NCBI GenBank assembly: GCA_002500505.1
Contig: DLRM01000043.1
Span: 1 to 22,218 of the forward strand
From: Planctomycetes bacterium UBA7888
GTDB taxonomy: Bacteria > Planctomycetota > UBA1135
DNA: 22,218 nucleotides
Reading direction: 5' to 3'
Position numbers and translations under genes: made by a program. The notes beneath the pieces are model-generated. The model made no database searches. It saw nothing but the letters and a program-made list of their open reading frames with translations, and was not told the DNA's origin. Below, in pieces: positions 15,145-22,042 of this stretch (position 1 is the first letter of the stretch; every line of letters begins with the position of its first letter).

Positions 15145-16675
15145 ACGGCACCTCATGCCAGGCTTGAAGGGGAATCATTTTCACACCATCGGCGGTTGAG
15201 CGCCGGTAATACACGCCCCGCAAACGCAGGACCGGACCGGGCGGCTCATCGTAGCGATACTCCGGCTGCCAATCGCCTGGGGGCATTCGTGCGTAAATGA
15301 ACACGGAAAAGACATCGGACTTGACCCCGAAGGCGTCATAAACATCTTGTTTCTGTTCTTCATCTAAGCTGGCCCAAGAACCCACCTCTTCCAAATCTTC
15401 CAAAGTATTCAAATAGCGAAGTGGTACTTGCTCCAGGTCTCCATACCGGGATTGAGCAAGCTCCATTTCGGCGAAGTCCTGGTCTGCCGCTTCATCTTCC
15501 ATGCTTAAGAGAGCTTCTTCATCCACTTCATTTCTATTTTCAAGAATGTCCGTGATGATAGTCCAAGGAATCCCAATCTCAGAAAGAATTCCCTCTACAA
15601 CAGGTCGCGGCGCTGTGTTGATATTGACGAGAGCACCGATTCCGTCATCACCCTCGGCCGCCCCGCTAAAGCCACCTTCCGCAGGAATCGCTTGCTCAAC
15701 GGCATCGGCGATTGGTTCCTCCGAAGCGAGGGAATCTTCCATCGCGGCTTCCGCCGCCCCTTGGGGTGTCGCTTCCTCTTCAGAAGCCCCGGCACTTTGG
15801 CCATCCGAGTCGGGTGGCTGGAAAGCAAGGGAAGTCCAAACCGTAAATACCGACTCCAAACCTAAAGCAAAAAGCTCATCATCCAGTTTCTGATCAAAAT
15901 AAAGATCCTCATTTACGTCGGCGAGCAGGAGCAATTCTTCTGGGCAATAAATGGATGCGTGAGTTTGCTCCTCCGGGGTAGACTTCCTTAAAGGGTAGGG
16001 ATAGTTCTCATCCCGAGTTTGCCCCTCCAGCCACTCCAATAGTTGATCTGCAATGATGGAAGCATCGGCAGAACTCAAATCCTCATCATGTTCATCTCGC
16101 AAGCGATCTAGAATACTTTCAAATCGGCGGCGAGCGATATCTCGGTAGTCTTCGTCCTCCGAAATCAGAGACAGAAGATTAAATTTGGCATTTTCGTCTT
16201 CTGCCCAGGCGGTGATTTGAATCTCTCCAATCTGAATGCGCATCGGCTTTGCCCAGGCATCCATTAGAGAATCTGCTTCCTCTGCGGGAGCCTCGCCTTC
16301 AGTCACTTCACCTTCTGCACCCCCATCCTCACTACCGAACCCGCCCATTGCCTCGGAGGCGCCGGCAAGCCCTGCAGCGTCCGCTGCCATTCCCTGTGCG
16401 TCTCCCCCGGCAGAGGGGTCACTAGTCAAATGCTCCATGAATTGGTCTGCTGCAGCGACTGTCGCCGATTTCATCTGCATCCGACGAGAATTATTAATCG
16501 TGGTCTGCGAGGCCACCGCCGTCCCCAAAGTCATTTGAGTCACCAATGCATAAGTAATCAAAATGACGAAAAGGGTCAAAATGAGTACAACCCCCCTTTC
16601 GCCTGCCCTTGGAGCAGAAGAATATGGGCGCAGTCGAATCCAGGAAGTCATAGGCATCAGAATAACGGACGGCAC
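15080..16675 (-). CDS. GspK-like type II secretion minor pseudopilin
   Basis: A 531-residue protein, longer than the usual ~320 of GspK. Near the N-terminus GERGVVLILTLFVILITYAL (about 26-45) is the prepilin-type hydrophobic helix after a Gly cleavage region. GspK proteins start their helix in the same way (G-V-A-L-I-L). The body contains the helix-hairpin-helix-like motif ALVNINTAPRPVVEGIL (about 344-360), characteristic of GspK. Two Ala/Glu/Gly-rich low-complexity insertions (about residues 95-140 and 280-325) account for the extra length. GspK sits at the pseudopilus tip in type II secretion. The GTG at 16675 is the longest start; ATGs at 16657 and 16651 are alternatives. An AGGAGGG at 16692-16698 lies 16 nt before the GTG. 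It follows the secretin gene by 33 nt. Confidence 0.82.
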   Translation of the reverse strand: MPSVILMPMTSWIRLRPYSSAPRAGERGVVLILTLFVILITYALVTQMTLGTAVASQTTINNSRRMQMKSATVAAADQFMEHLTSDPSAGGDAQGMAADAAGLAGASEAMGGFGSEDGGAEGEVTEGEAPAEEADSLMDAWAKPMRIQIGEIQITAWAEDENAKFNLLSLISEDEDYRDIARRRFESILDRLRDEHDEDLSSADASIIADQLLEWLEGQTRDENYPYPLRKSTPEEQTHASIYCPEELLLLADVNEDLYFDQKLDDELFALGLESVFTVWTSLAFQPPDSDGQSAGASEEEATPQGAAEAAMEDSLASEEPIADAVEQAIPAEGGFSGAAEGDDGIGALVNINTAPRPVVEGILSEIGIPWTIITDILENRNEVDEEALLSMEDEAADQDFAEMELAQSRYGDLEQVPLRYLNTLEDLEEVGSWASLDEEQKQDVYDAFGVKSDVFSVFIYARMPPGDWQPEYRYDEPPGPVLRLRGVYYRRSTADGVKMIPLQAWHEVPFTRWRIPDFQDDLEPFVAPEF

Positions 16676-16708
16676 GCCCAGACCGAATCTTCCCTCCTAG
16701 AATTAAGT

Positions 16709-18037
16709 TTAATTTTCGAAAGGATCGAAAATCTCGTCCAAAAACTTCGAAATTGAAGCTCGGCCCGTTTTGATTTCGGGCGTAATCACAATCATGACAG
16801 AAGTCGTAGCCTCCACCTTTTCTTCAGAAGAGAAAAGCCAGCCCAAAAGTGGGATGTCGCCAAGGATGGGGATTTTAGAAGTTTGCAAACGCTCCTCGCG
16901 AAGATTGAGGCCCCCGATGACAACATGTTGCCCACTCTTCACAACGACAGAAGTTGCGGCAGAGCGAGAGTTCAAGGAAGGGATGCTAATTGCGCGCCCT
17001 GTCGTATCCGTGCCAACGTCAAAGTTTCGACCAATTCGGCTTGCATTGGCCTTAATAACCAAATGAATGGAGTCACCACCAAGAAGAAATGGCTGAACGC
17101 TTAAGACCACTCCAGCCTTTTTGTCCTTTACCGTCAAGCCCGTGATTCCCGTGGAGGAAGAAATATTGCTTGCGGACAGATAAGGGACCTCTTCGGTAGA
17201 GTCAATTTTCGCAGGAATCCCATTTCGAGTCACAATCCGAGGACGAGAAACGACATCCACATTTTCGAGTCCACGTAAAACCTGGAGATAAGCCTCCAAC
17301 TGCAAGTTCTCGTTGGACCAAGCTAAGGAAAAGACTCCTCCCGGGCCATCGCTTGAATAATCGCCCACTCCTGTGGCAGGGAAACCACCGCCCAGTCCTC
17401 GAAAGAAGGGCCCGTTGCCGTCAGCCCCGACATTCCCAAGCTGCTCGACGAGAGTTCCATTGGGCTGAACACCCCTCTCAAACGAATCCGTAATCGTGAG
17501 TTCTAGGATTTCAGCTTGAATCTCGATTTGAGGACCACCGTTAAAGAAAAGGTCAATAAAGATTAAGCACTCTTCAATGGCCTCAACGGTACCCCGAATC
17601 ACAAGCAAATCTTCCACGGGCTGCATCGTGGAATTAGCTTCCCAAGGGTTGGCCTCAGGGTTTCCTGAAAAGGCGGTACCGCCACCAGGAACAACTTTCA
17701 CGCTAGCACTTGGTGCCTCGCCTTGCAGGGAGCTACAGAATTCCACTAGGCGAGCAGACATGATGGATCCAAAATCAATCGGAGTGACCACAATCACAGA
17801 AAAATCGTCCTCACCATGCTCAATAAAACGCAGGTAAGGAAAGCGGTCCTGAATAGTTTGCTCAATGCTCGGGCCCAAGACTGCAATCGGCTCAAGCGCC
17901 TCTTGTGTAGATTCAGACTCCTGGGCAAGAATTGCGGCCGCCGTCGCCTCGGAGTCGGAGAGCAGAGAAGGCTGGAACTGGGCGCAACCCAAGCTAGCAA
18001 GAAGGAGGCCTAGAGAAAGTGGGCGCGTAATGGACAC
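16709..18037 (-). CDS. secretin (type II/III secretion or type IV pilus GspD/PilQ family), short, probable lipoprotein
   Basis: An outer-membrane channel-forming secretin of 442 residues, shorter than typical GspD (about 650-700). The N-terminus (ITRPLSLGLLLASLGCAQ) looks like a lipoprotein signal with Cys18 as the lipidation site, although Ser at -3 is not ideal. A short periplasmic region ends in LLVIRGTVEAIEECLIFIDL, like the last N-domain, followed by PQIEIQAEILELTITDSFERG. The C-terminal ~200 residues are the secretin core: VDVVSRPRIVTRNGIPAKI, SVVVKSGQHVVIGGL, then KIPILGDIPLLGWLFSS and TSVMIVITPEI. I prefer the GTG at 18037, which starts 11 nt after the upstream stop. A GTG at 18067 gives 10 more residues and a 20-nt overlap. 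gspK follows, but no other Gsp component is in the window. Confidence 0.88.
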   Translation of the reverse strand: MSITRPLSLGLLLASLGCAQFQPSLLSDSEATAAAILAQESESTQEALEPIAVLGPSIEQTIQDRFPYLRFIEHGEDDFSVIVVTPIDFGSIMSARLVEFCSSLQGEAPSASVKVVPGGGTAFSGNPEANPWEANSTMQPVEDLLVIRGTVEAIEECLIFIDLFFNGGPQIEIQAEILELTITDSFERGVQPNGTLVEQLGNVGADGNGPFFRGLGGGFPATGVGDYSSDGPGGVFSLAWSNENLQLEAYLQVLRGLENVDVVSRPRIVTRNGIPAKIDSTEEVPYLSASNISSSTGITGLTVKDKKAGVVLSVQPFLLGGDSIHLVIKANASRIGRNFDVGTDTTGRAISIPSLNSRSAATSVVVKSGQHVVIGGLNLREERLQTSKIPILGDIPLLGWLFSSEEKVEATTSVMIVITPEIKTGRASISKFLDEIFDPFEN

Positions 18038-18047
18038 TCGGTGGCGC

Positions 18048-18443
18048 CTAAATGGCGTCAATGACACGGCTGGTGATATCGGTTACAGGGTAACCGGAAA
18101 TCCCACCCTCCTCTACGATCAAAACATAGTGGCCCTTGCCAACCTTTTTAATCGCGCCTTTGAACACACGAGTCGCTTCCACCATAAGTTTTGTGTAGCG
18201 AGCCGAGCCCTTTTCAATTTCTTCCTTTAAAATCTTCTGGTAAGCCGGAATTTGCCTATAGACATCAGTAGGGCAAACTGTCGCAACAGCTCCCTTCTTG
18301 GATGGGTCAAAGGTGTTTTTATTTCCGTAAAAAACCTTCCCAGTTATTTCGACGCCGGCCGGCGCGAATACGGTGGACTCACTACAAATATCCAAAGCAG
18401 AGCCTTGGGCAGCAAAAGTTAGAAGAAAGATGGTGAAGCTCAT
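18048..18443 (-). CDS. small secreted protein of unknown function
   Basis: Not a family I recognise. The ATG at 18443 is chosen because GGAGA at 18449-18453 sits 5 nt upstream of it and because it exposes a short signal peptide (MSFTIFLLTFAAQGSALD). A further in-frame start at 18476 would add 11 residues and lacks that spacing. The mature part of about 115 residues has two cysteines (Cys20 and Cys57), which could form a disulfide in the periplasm. It also has a beta-like start (VFAPAGVEITGKVFYGN), a charged helix (KILKEEIEKGSARYTKLMVEA) and a Gly-rich beta end. It is the first gene of a minus-strand run with the secretin and gspK, so a role connected with secretion is possible but unproven. 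Confidence 0.75.
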   Translation of the reverse strand: MSFTIFLLTFAAQGSALDICSESTVFAPAGVEITGKVFYGNKNTFDPSKKGAVATVCPTDVYRQIPAYQKILKEEIEKGSARYTKLMVEATRVFKGAIKKVGKGHYVLIVEEGGISGYPVTDITSRVIDAI

Positions 18444-18476
18444 GTTTATCTCCGGGACCGATAACCCCTTTGGCAA

Positions 18477-18608
18477 TCAGTCTATGCTTTATTAACGACA
18501 AGATTCCAGAAGAGTTTGCCTAAATTTTACTTCTTTTTTGAATTTTTCACAAGCACAAACCGTAACCCCAATATCTGGGACCCGAAAGCTCGCTTCTACC
18601 ACAAGAGA
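18477..18608. other. intergenic region between pnp terminator and the small secreted protein gene
   Basis: A 130-nt AT-rich non-coding stretch that should hold the promoter of the small-protein/secretin/gspK run on the minus strand. I see TTGTCG and TAGACT as partial matches to -35 and -10 elements, but their spacing is wrong, so no promoter is called. No small gene or RNA is evident. Confidence 0.4.
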
Positions 18609-18638
18609 AAGGCACGCTCCAGAGCAGGAGCGTGCCTT
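18609..18638 (-). terminator. intrinsic terminator downstream of pnp
   Basis: A perfect 12-bp stem (aaggcacgctcc / ggagcgtgcctt) encloses a 6-nt loop at 18621-18626. On the minus strand the hairpin is followed by a T-rich run (TTTCTCTTGTGG). It lies 46 nt past the pnp stop and separates the rpsO-pnp transcript from the secretin cluster. The tail is not a pure T tract, so termination may be incomplete. Confidence 0.85.
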
Positions 18639-18683
18639 AAATGGCTCAATTTGAGCAAATCAGGCCTTGAACTCTAGCGAGCC

Positions 18684-20951
18684 TCAAGAACGAGAGCGCT
18701 CGCGGCTTCGACCTCCACGGTCCCCACCTCGGCCTCCGCGACCTCCACGGTCACGACCACCGCCGCCTCGACCCCCACCACCGCGCCCGGCAGATGCCTG
18801 GGCTTCTTCGATGGCGGCAGCAACTTCCTCTTCAGGAAGTTCAGCAATTCGGCGAGACAAACGGATCTTTCCGTTCTGGTCCACATTGACGACAATGAAC
18901 TCAAGAGTATCGCCTTCTTTGCAAACATCTTCTACCTCTTCGACACGGCCTTGGGCCAGTTCAGATATGTGGCACATACCCTCTTTGCCCCCACCTATGT
19001 CAGCAAAGCAACCAAAAGGCTTAATGCTTGTGACCTTGGCGTTGTAGCGTTCGCCAGGCATGACATCGCGCAGTTGCTCGATAATCGTGGCGAGACAAGC
19101 TTCAACTTGCTTGAGAGGAGTACCCGAAACTTGAATGTCGCCTTCGTCGTTCACGACGGAAACGGTGACACCATAGTCCTCTTGAAGCTTCTTGATGTTG
19201 GCGCCTTTGGGGCCAATCAAGAATCCAATCTTCTCGGGGTTGATGCGCGTCCCTTTGTTGACAGGGGCGTAAGGAGACATTTCAGCGGGGCCCGTTAAAG
19301 CCTCGGCCATTTTGCCAAGAATGTGCATGCGGCCTTCGCGGGCTTGTTCCAGTGCCTCTTCCATGATGGCATCAGAAAGGCCTTGCACCTTAATGTCCAT
19401 TTGAATGGCAGTGATGCCCTCTTCCGTACCGGTCACTTTGAAGTCCATGTCGCCATGGTGGTCTTCAGATCCCAGAATATCGGAAAGGATTGCGTACTGG
19501 TCGCCATCCTTAATCAAACCCATGGCGATTCCAGCAACTGGAGCCTTCAAAGGCACACCTGCATCCAACATGGAGAGACATCCACCACAAACTGAAGCCA
19601 TGGAAGATGAACCGTTAGATTCCGTGATGTCGGAAACAATCCGGATGGTGTAAGGGAAGTCAGCGTAATCAGGAAGGACGACACGAAGTGCGCGTTCAGC
19701 CAGTGCGCCGTGGCCGTATTCGCGGCGGGAAGTGCCGCGGATTGGCCGAGCTTCACCGACGCAGTACGGCGGGAAGTTGTAGTGCAACATAAAGTTGTTC
19801 TTGTGGTCCCCCTCATGAAGATCATCCACAATTTGCTCATCGTCAGAGGAGCCAAGAGTAGAAACAACAATGGCTTGAGTCTCGCCGCGAGTAAACAGGG
19901 CAGAGCCGTGAGTGCGGGGCAAGAATCGAGTCTCGATGTCAATCGGACGAATGGTTTTGGTGTCCCGACCATCCACGCGCTTGCCATTCAGGGTCATGTT
20001 GCGTTCGACATCGTTGAGAACGGCCTTTGTGGCCTTCTTCACCTTGGATTGCTCGGCGAGAGCATCTTCGTCGTCGCCTTCAGGGGCGAGAGAGGCAATC
20101 GCCTCGGCAACAATGGCATCAACTGCTTCGTAGCGCTCGTGCTTTCCTTTGGTCAAAAGCACTTCCTCGAAACGATCGCGACCAATGGTTTCTAAAACCT
20201 TGGCTGGCGTTTCTTCGTCCTTTTCAGGAGCTACAATTTCAACCTTGGCAATCGAGCCAGTCTTTTCGCGGAGCTCTTCACACATTTCGCAAAGCGCACG
20301 GCAAACATCATGGCCGGCACGCAGGGCTTCCAGCACTCCAGCTTCGGGGAGTTCGTTGGCGCCAGCTTCCACCATGCAAACGGCGTCGCTGGTTGCGGCC
20401 AAGGTCATGTCCAATTTATTCTCAGGTGCGTTGAGCACGCTGTGAGTTGGGTTGATAACCACATTGCCATCGAAGTAACCCAAACGCACAGCACCCATTG
20501 GGCCGAGGAAAGGAATGTTGGAAATGTGCAAAGCGGCAAAAGAAGCCACCATCGACAAGCTATCGGGTTCGTTTTCCTGATCGTAGGAAAGTACCTGCGA
20601 CATGATTTGAACTTCGTTCTTGTAGCCATCGATAAACATGGGGCGAACCGAACGGTCGGTTACGCGCATTGCCAAAACTTCTTTCGTGCTGGGACGGCCT
20701 TCGCGACGGAAGAAGTTGCCGGGGATTTGTCCCGCAGCGTAAGTCTTTTCACGGTAATCCACCGTGAGGGGAAAGAAGGGAAGGTCACGAGGACCCCCAT
20801 CAACAACCGCTGTCATGACGGAGGTCTCGCCGTAGGTGGCGATGACACAACCGTTTGCCTGTTTGGCAATCCAGCCGGTTTCTAGAGTGAGTGTGCGTCC
20901 ACCTATCTCGCGTGAGACAGAGACGACTTTTGGGTTCTTTGAAAGAGTCAT
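18684..20951 (-). CDS. pnp: polyribonucleotide nucleotidyltransferase (PNPase) with RGG-rich C-terminal tail
   Basis: PNPase degrades RNA 3'-to-5' by phosphorolysis and is a degradosome component in many bacteria. The 755-residue protein shows the standard order. First comes RNase PH domain 1 (LETGWIAKQANGCVIATYGET; PLTVDYREKTYAAGQIPG; FFRREGRPSTKE), then a helical linker, then RNase PH domain 2 (RTHGSALFTRGETQAIVVST; YNFPPYCVGEARP; MASVCGGCLSMLDAG; DFKVTGTEEGITAIQMDIK). A KH domain (IGFLIGPKGANIKKLQEDYG) and an S1 domain (RYNAKVTSIKPFGCFADIGG) follow. After S1 there is an unusual tail of 34 residues (722-755) made almost wholly of Gly, Arg, Asp and Ser, with RGG repeats and ending RSRERSRS. 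The ATG at 20951 has no clear Shine-Dalgarno; a hairpin lies just upstream. rpsO precedes it by 74 nt. Confidence 0.98.
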   Translation of the reverse strand: MTLSKNPKVVSVSREIGGRTLTLETGWIAKQANGCVIATYGETSVMTAVVDGGPRDLPFFPLTVDYREKTYAAGQIPGNFFRREGRPSTKEVLAMRVTDRSVRPMFIDGYKNEVQIMSQVLSYDQENEPDSLSMVASFAALHISNIPFLGPMGAVRLGYFDGNVVINPTHSVLNAPENKLDMTLAATSDAVCMVEAGANELPEAGVLEALRAGHDVCRALCEMCEELREKTGSIAKVEIVAPEKDEETPAKVLETIGRDRFEEVLLTKGKHERYEAVDAIVAEAIASLAPEGDDEDALAEQSKVKKATKAVLNDVERNMTLNGKRVDGRDTKTIRPIDIETRFLPRTHGSALFTRGETQAIVVSTLGSSDDEQIVDDLHEGDHKNNFMLHYNFPPYCVGEARPIRGTSRREYGHGALAERALRVVLPDYADFPYTIRIVSDITESNGSSSMASVCGGCLSMLDAGVPLKAPVAGIAMGLIKDGDQYAILSDILGSEDHHGDMDFKVTGTEEGITAIQMDIKVQGLSDAIMEEALEQAREGRMHILGKMAEALTGPAEMSPYAPVNKGTRINPEKIGFLIGPKGANIKKLQEDYGVTVSVVNDEGDIQVSGTPLKQVEACLATIIEQLRDVMPGERYNAKVTSIKPFGCFADIGGGKEGMCHISELAQGRVEEVEDVCKEGDTLEFIVVNVDQNGKIRLSRRIAELPEEEVAAAIEEAQASAGRGGGGRGGGGRDRGGRGGRGGDRGGRSRERSRS
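18709..18752. repeat. imperfect 30-nt-period repeat encoding the RGG tail of PNPase
   Basis: The 14-mer cgacctccacggtc occurs at 18709-18722 and again at 18739-18752, 30 nt apart. Between and beyond them are related cctc/cacc/gcc units extending to about 18785. On the minus strand this codes for the Arg-Gly-Gly repeats. Such short-period repeats can expand or shrink by slippage. Confidence 0.7.
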
Positions 20952-20966
20952 TATGTATTTCGCTAT

Positions 20967-20988
20967 GCCCGAGCCGTCTTGGCCGGGC
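20967..20988 (-). promoter_or_regulatory. hairpin in the rpsO-pnp intergenic region / pnp leader
   Basis: GCCCG-GCC pairs with GGC-CGGGC (one bulged base, 5-nt loop), centred in the 74-nt gap between the rpsO stop and the pnp ATG and ending 15 nt before the ATG. In E. coli the pnp leader contains an RNase III-processed stem and PNPase represses its own synthesis; this hairpin may serve a similar purpose, but that is an inference. It lacks a following T run, so it is not a good intrinsic terminator on its own. Confidence 0.5.
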
Positions 20989-21025
20989 GGTGTTTGTTTG
21001 TTTCGTTTCTGCTACTAAGTTCCGA

Positions 21026-21295
21026 CTAACCGCGAATGCCAAGAGAACTGACCACTGCCGTGTAACGCTCCACGTCCTTGTTTTTCAGGTACTTCAGGAG
21101 TTTTTTGCGGTTGGCCACCATGGCCACGAGACCGCGACGGGTCGAGACATCCTTCTTGTGTGTCTGAAGGTGCCCGGTCAGGCTTCGGATACGCTCGGTA
21201 AGAATGGCGATTTGAATCTCAGGGGACCCTGTATCGCCTTGGGAACGGGAGTATTCGCCGACTAATTCGGCTTTTCTGTCTTTATTGACGGACAT
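21026..21295 (-). CDS. rpsO: 30S ribosomal protein S15
   Basis: S15 binds 16S rRNA early in small-subunit assembly. The 89-residue protein (MSVNKDRKAELVGEYSRSQG at the start) has the family motifs GDTGSPEIQIAILTERI, LTGHLQTHKKDVSTRRGL and NRKKLLKYLKNKD, and ends with LGIRG. The ATG at 21295 is fixed by the very strong ribosome-binding site upstream and by the family length; the open frame extends to 21460 but the extra residues are not S15. rpsO followed by pnp is a widely conserved pair. In E. coli S15 represses its own mRNA through a pseudoknot; whether the leader here does this cannot be told. Confidence 0.98.
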   Translation of the reverse strand: MSVNKDRKAELVGEYSRSQGDTGSPEIQIAILTERIRSLTGHLQTHKKDVSTRRGLVAMVANRKKLLKYLKNKDVERYTAVVSSLGIRG

Positions 21296-21299
21296 GATT

Positions 21300-21307
21300 C
21301 CTCCTTT
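21300..21307 (-). promoter_or_regulatory. strong Shine-Dalgarno of rpsO
   Basis: AAAGGAGG on the minus strand, 4 nt before the rpsO ATG. It is the best ribosome-binding site in the window and decides the rpsO start. Many other genes here have none. Confidence 0.9.
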
Positions 21308-21381
21308 GAGTACCGTCTTGAAATGGTTAATTATGGCCTTCAAACCAGAAATGAGGTCATCCAGTGAGAAGGTAGCTCGGT

Positions 21382-21387
21382 AGTATA
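21382..21387 (-). promoter_or_regulatory. candidate -10 element of the rpsO-pnp promoter
   Basis: TATACT on the minus strand matches the sigma-70 -10 consensus at five of six positions. A TAAACA 18 nt upstream could be a weak -35. It would give an rpsO leader of roughly 80 nt. This is a visual match only. Confidence 0.45.
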
Positions 21388-21435
21388 GCGGGGCTGGGTG
21401 GTTTGTGTTTATTGGGGAATGCACCGCTCCGCTCG

Positions 21436-21454
21436 GGGGTGCTGTGCACACCCC
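21436..21454 (-). terminator. possible hairpin just after the lipoprotein gene
   Basis: GGGGTG and CACCCC form a 6-bp stem with a 7-nt loop, starting 6 nt past the stop of the lipoprotein gene on the minus strand. No T run follows, so it may slow or partly terminate transcription into rpsO, or do nothing. Confidence 0.35.
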
Positions 21455-21460
21455 AAGCAA

Positions 21461-22042
21461 TCACAGCGTAGGAGGCGTGGGCACTTCACTCAGAAGAGAA
21501 GTCGCCACATGGCGGAGGAGCTTGAAATAGCGGACCTGGGGGCCGTTTGCGGAAAGCTCTCCGGAAGAGAGTTGGGTTTGGCGAGCAGAACGAAGGTTCG
21601 CTAGCACGGCACCCTTTTCTCCATAAATGGTGGCCTCGACATCGTAGGCGAGTGTGCCACCAGCTCGCGATTTGCGTTCATCCCAGAAATGCACAACCAA
21701 TTCCACTGCGCCGGTTTGAGGCATGGAAAAAGAAGAGGCCGAAACAGCTTTATAGTTTCGATTCAGATATTCATTCGAAAGAACGGAGTAATTCCGGTCC
21801 AACAAGTAGCCTCGCACCGTTTCACGGATATCCCCTTTCGGAGCCAAAGACGCAAGCGTTTTGTCAATCACAGGAAGAACTGCAAGCTCAGGAGGAAACG
21901 CCTGAGAATAAAAGTTGGTATAAGAATTCGATTCGTCCACCGGTGAGTTTGCGGTCTGACTGATTACCAGTTGGCCGTTTTCGTTCACCGTGCAAGATGC
22001 GGAAAGGAGAAGGGAGCTGAGGAGAAGGAGGCGGTAAATCAT
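21461..22042 (-). CDS. probable lipoprotein of unknown function
   Basis: A 193-residue protein starting MIYRLLLLSSLLLSASC, a lipoprotein-type signal with Cys17 as the likely lipidated residue; Ser at -3 departs from the usual Leu. The mature part contains ELAVLPVID, a region on the repeated YLLDRNYSVLSNEYLNRNY, and LAYDVEATIYGEKGAVL near the end. This pattern (a 'VLP' strand, a helix, then a strand ending in '..DG..L') reminds me of the DUF799/GNA1162 and CsgG-like outer-membrane lipoproteins, but the likeness is weak and I do not assign a family. Its ATG overlaps the stop of the upstream partial gene by 4 nt, so the two are probably one unit. It is not connected in function to rpsO as far as can be seen. 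Confidence 0.75.
   Translation of the reverse strand: MIYRLLLLSSLLLSASCTVNENGQLVISQTANSPVDESNSYTNFYSQAFPPELAVLPVIDKTLASLAPKGDIRETVRGYLLDRNYSVLSNEYLNRNYKAVSASSFSMPQTGAVELVVHFWDERKSRAGGTLAYDVEATIYGEKGAVLANLRSARQTQLSSGELSANGPQVRYFKLLRHVATSLLSEVPTPPTL

Noticed and set aside
18644..18656. Small palindrome (gctcaa-t-ttgagc) after pnp
   Set aside because: The loop is too short for a stable hairpin; the perfect 12-bp stem nearby is the terminator.
18667..19047. Pro/Arg/Ser-rich plus-strand frame opposite the end of pnp
   Set aside because: Its composition is the antisense reading of the RGG repeats; PNPase is certain on the other strand.
21296..21460. N-terminal extension of rpsO to 21460
   Set aside because: The added residues are unlike S15 and the strong Shine-Dalgarno at 21300-21307 fixes the start at 21295.
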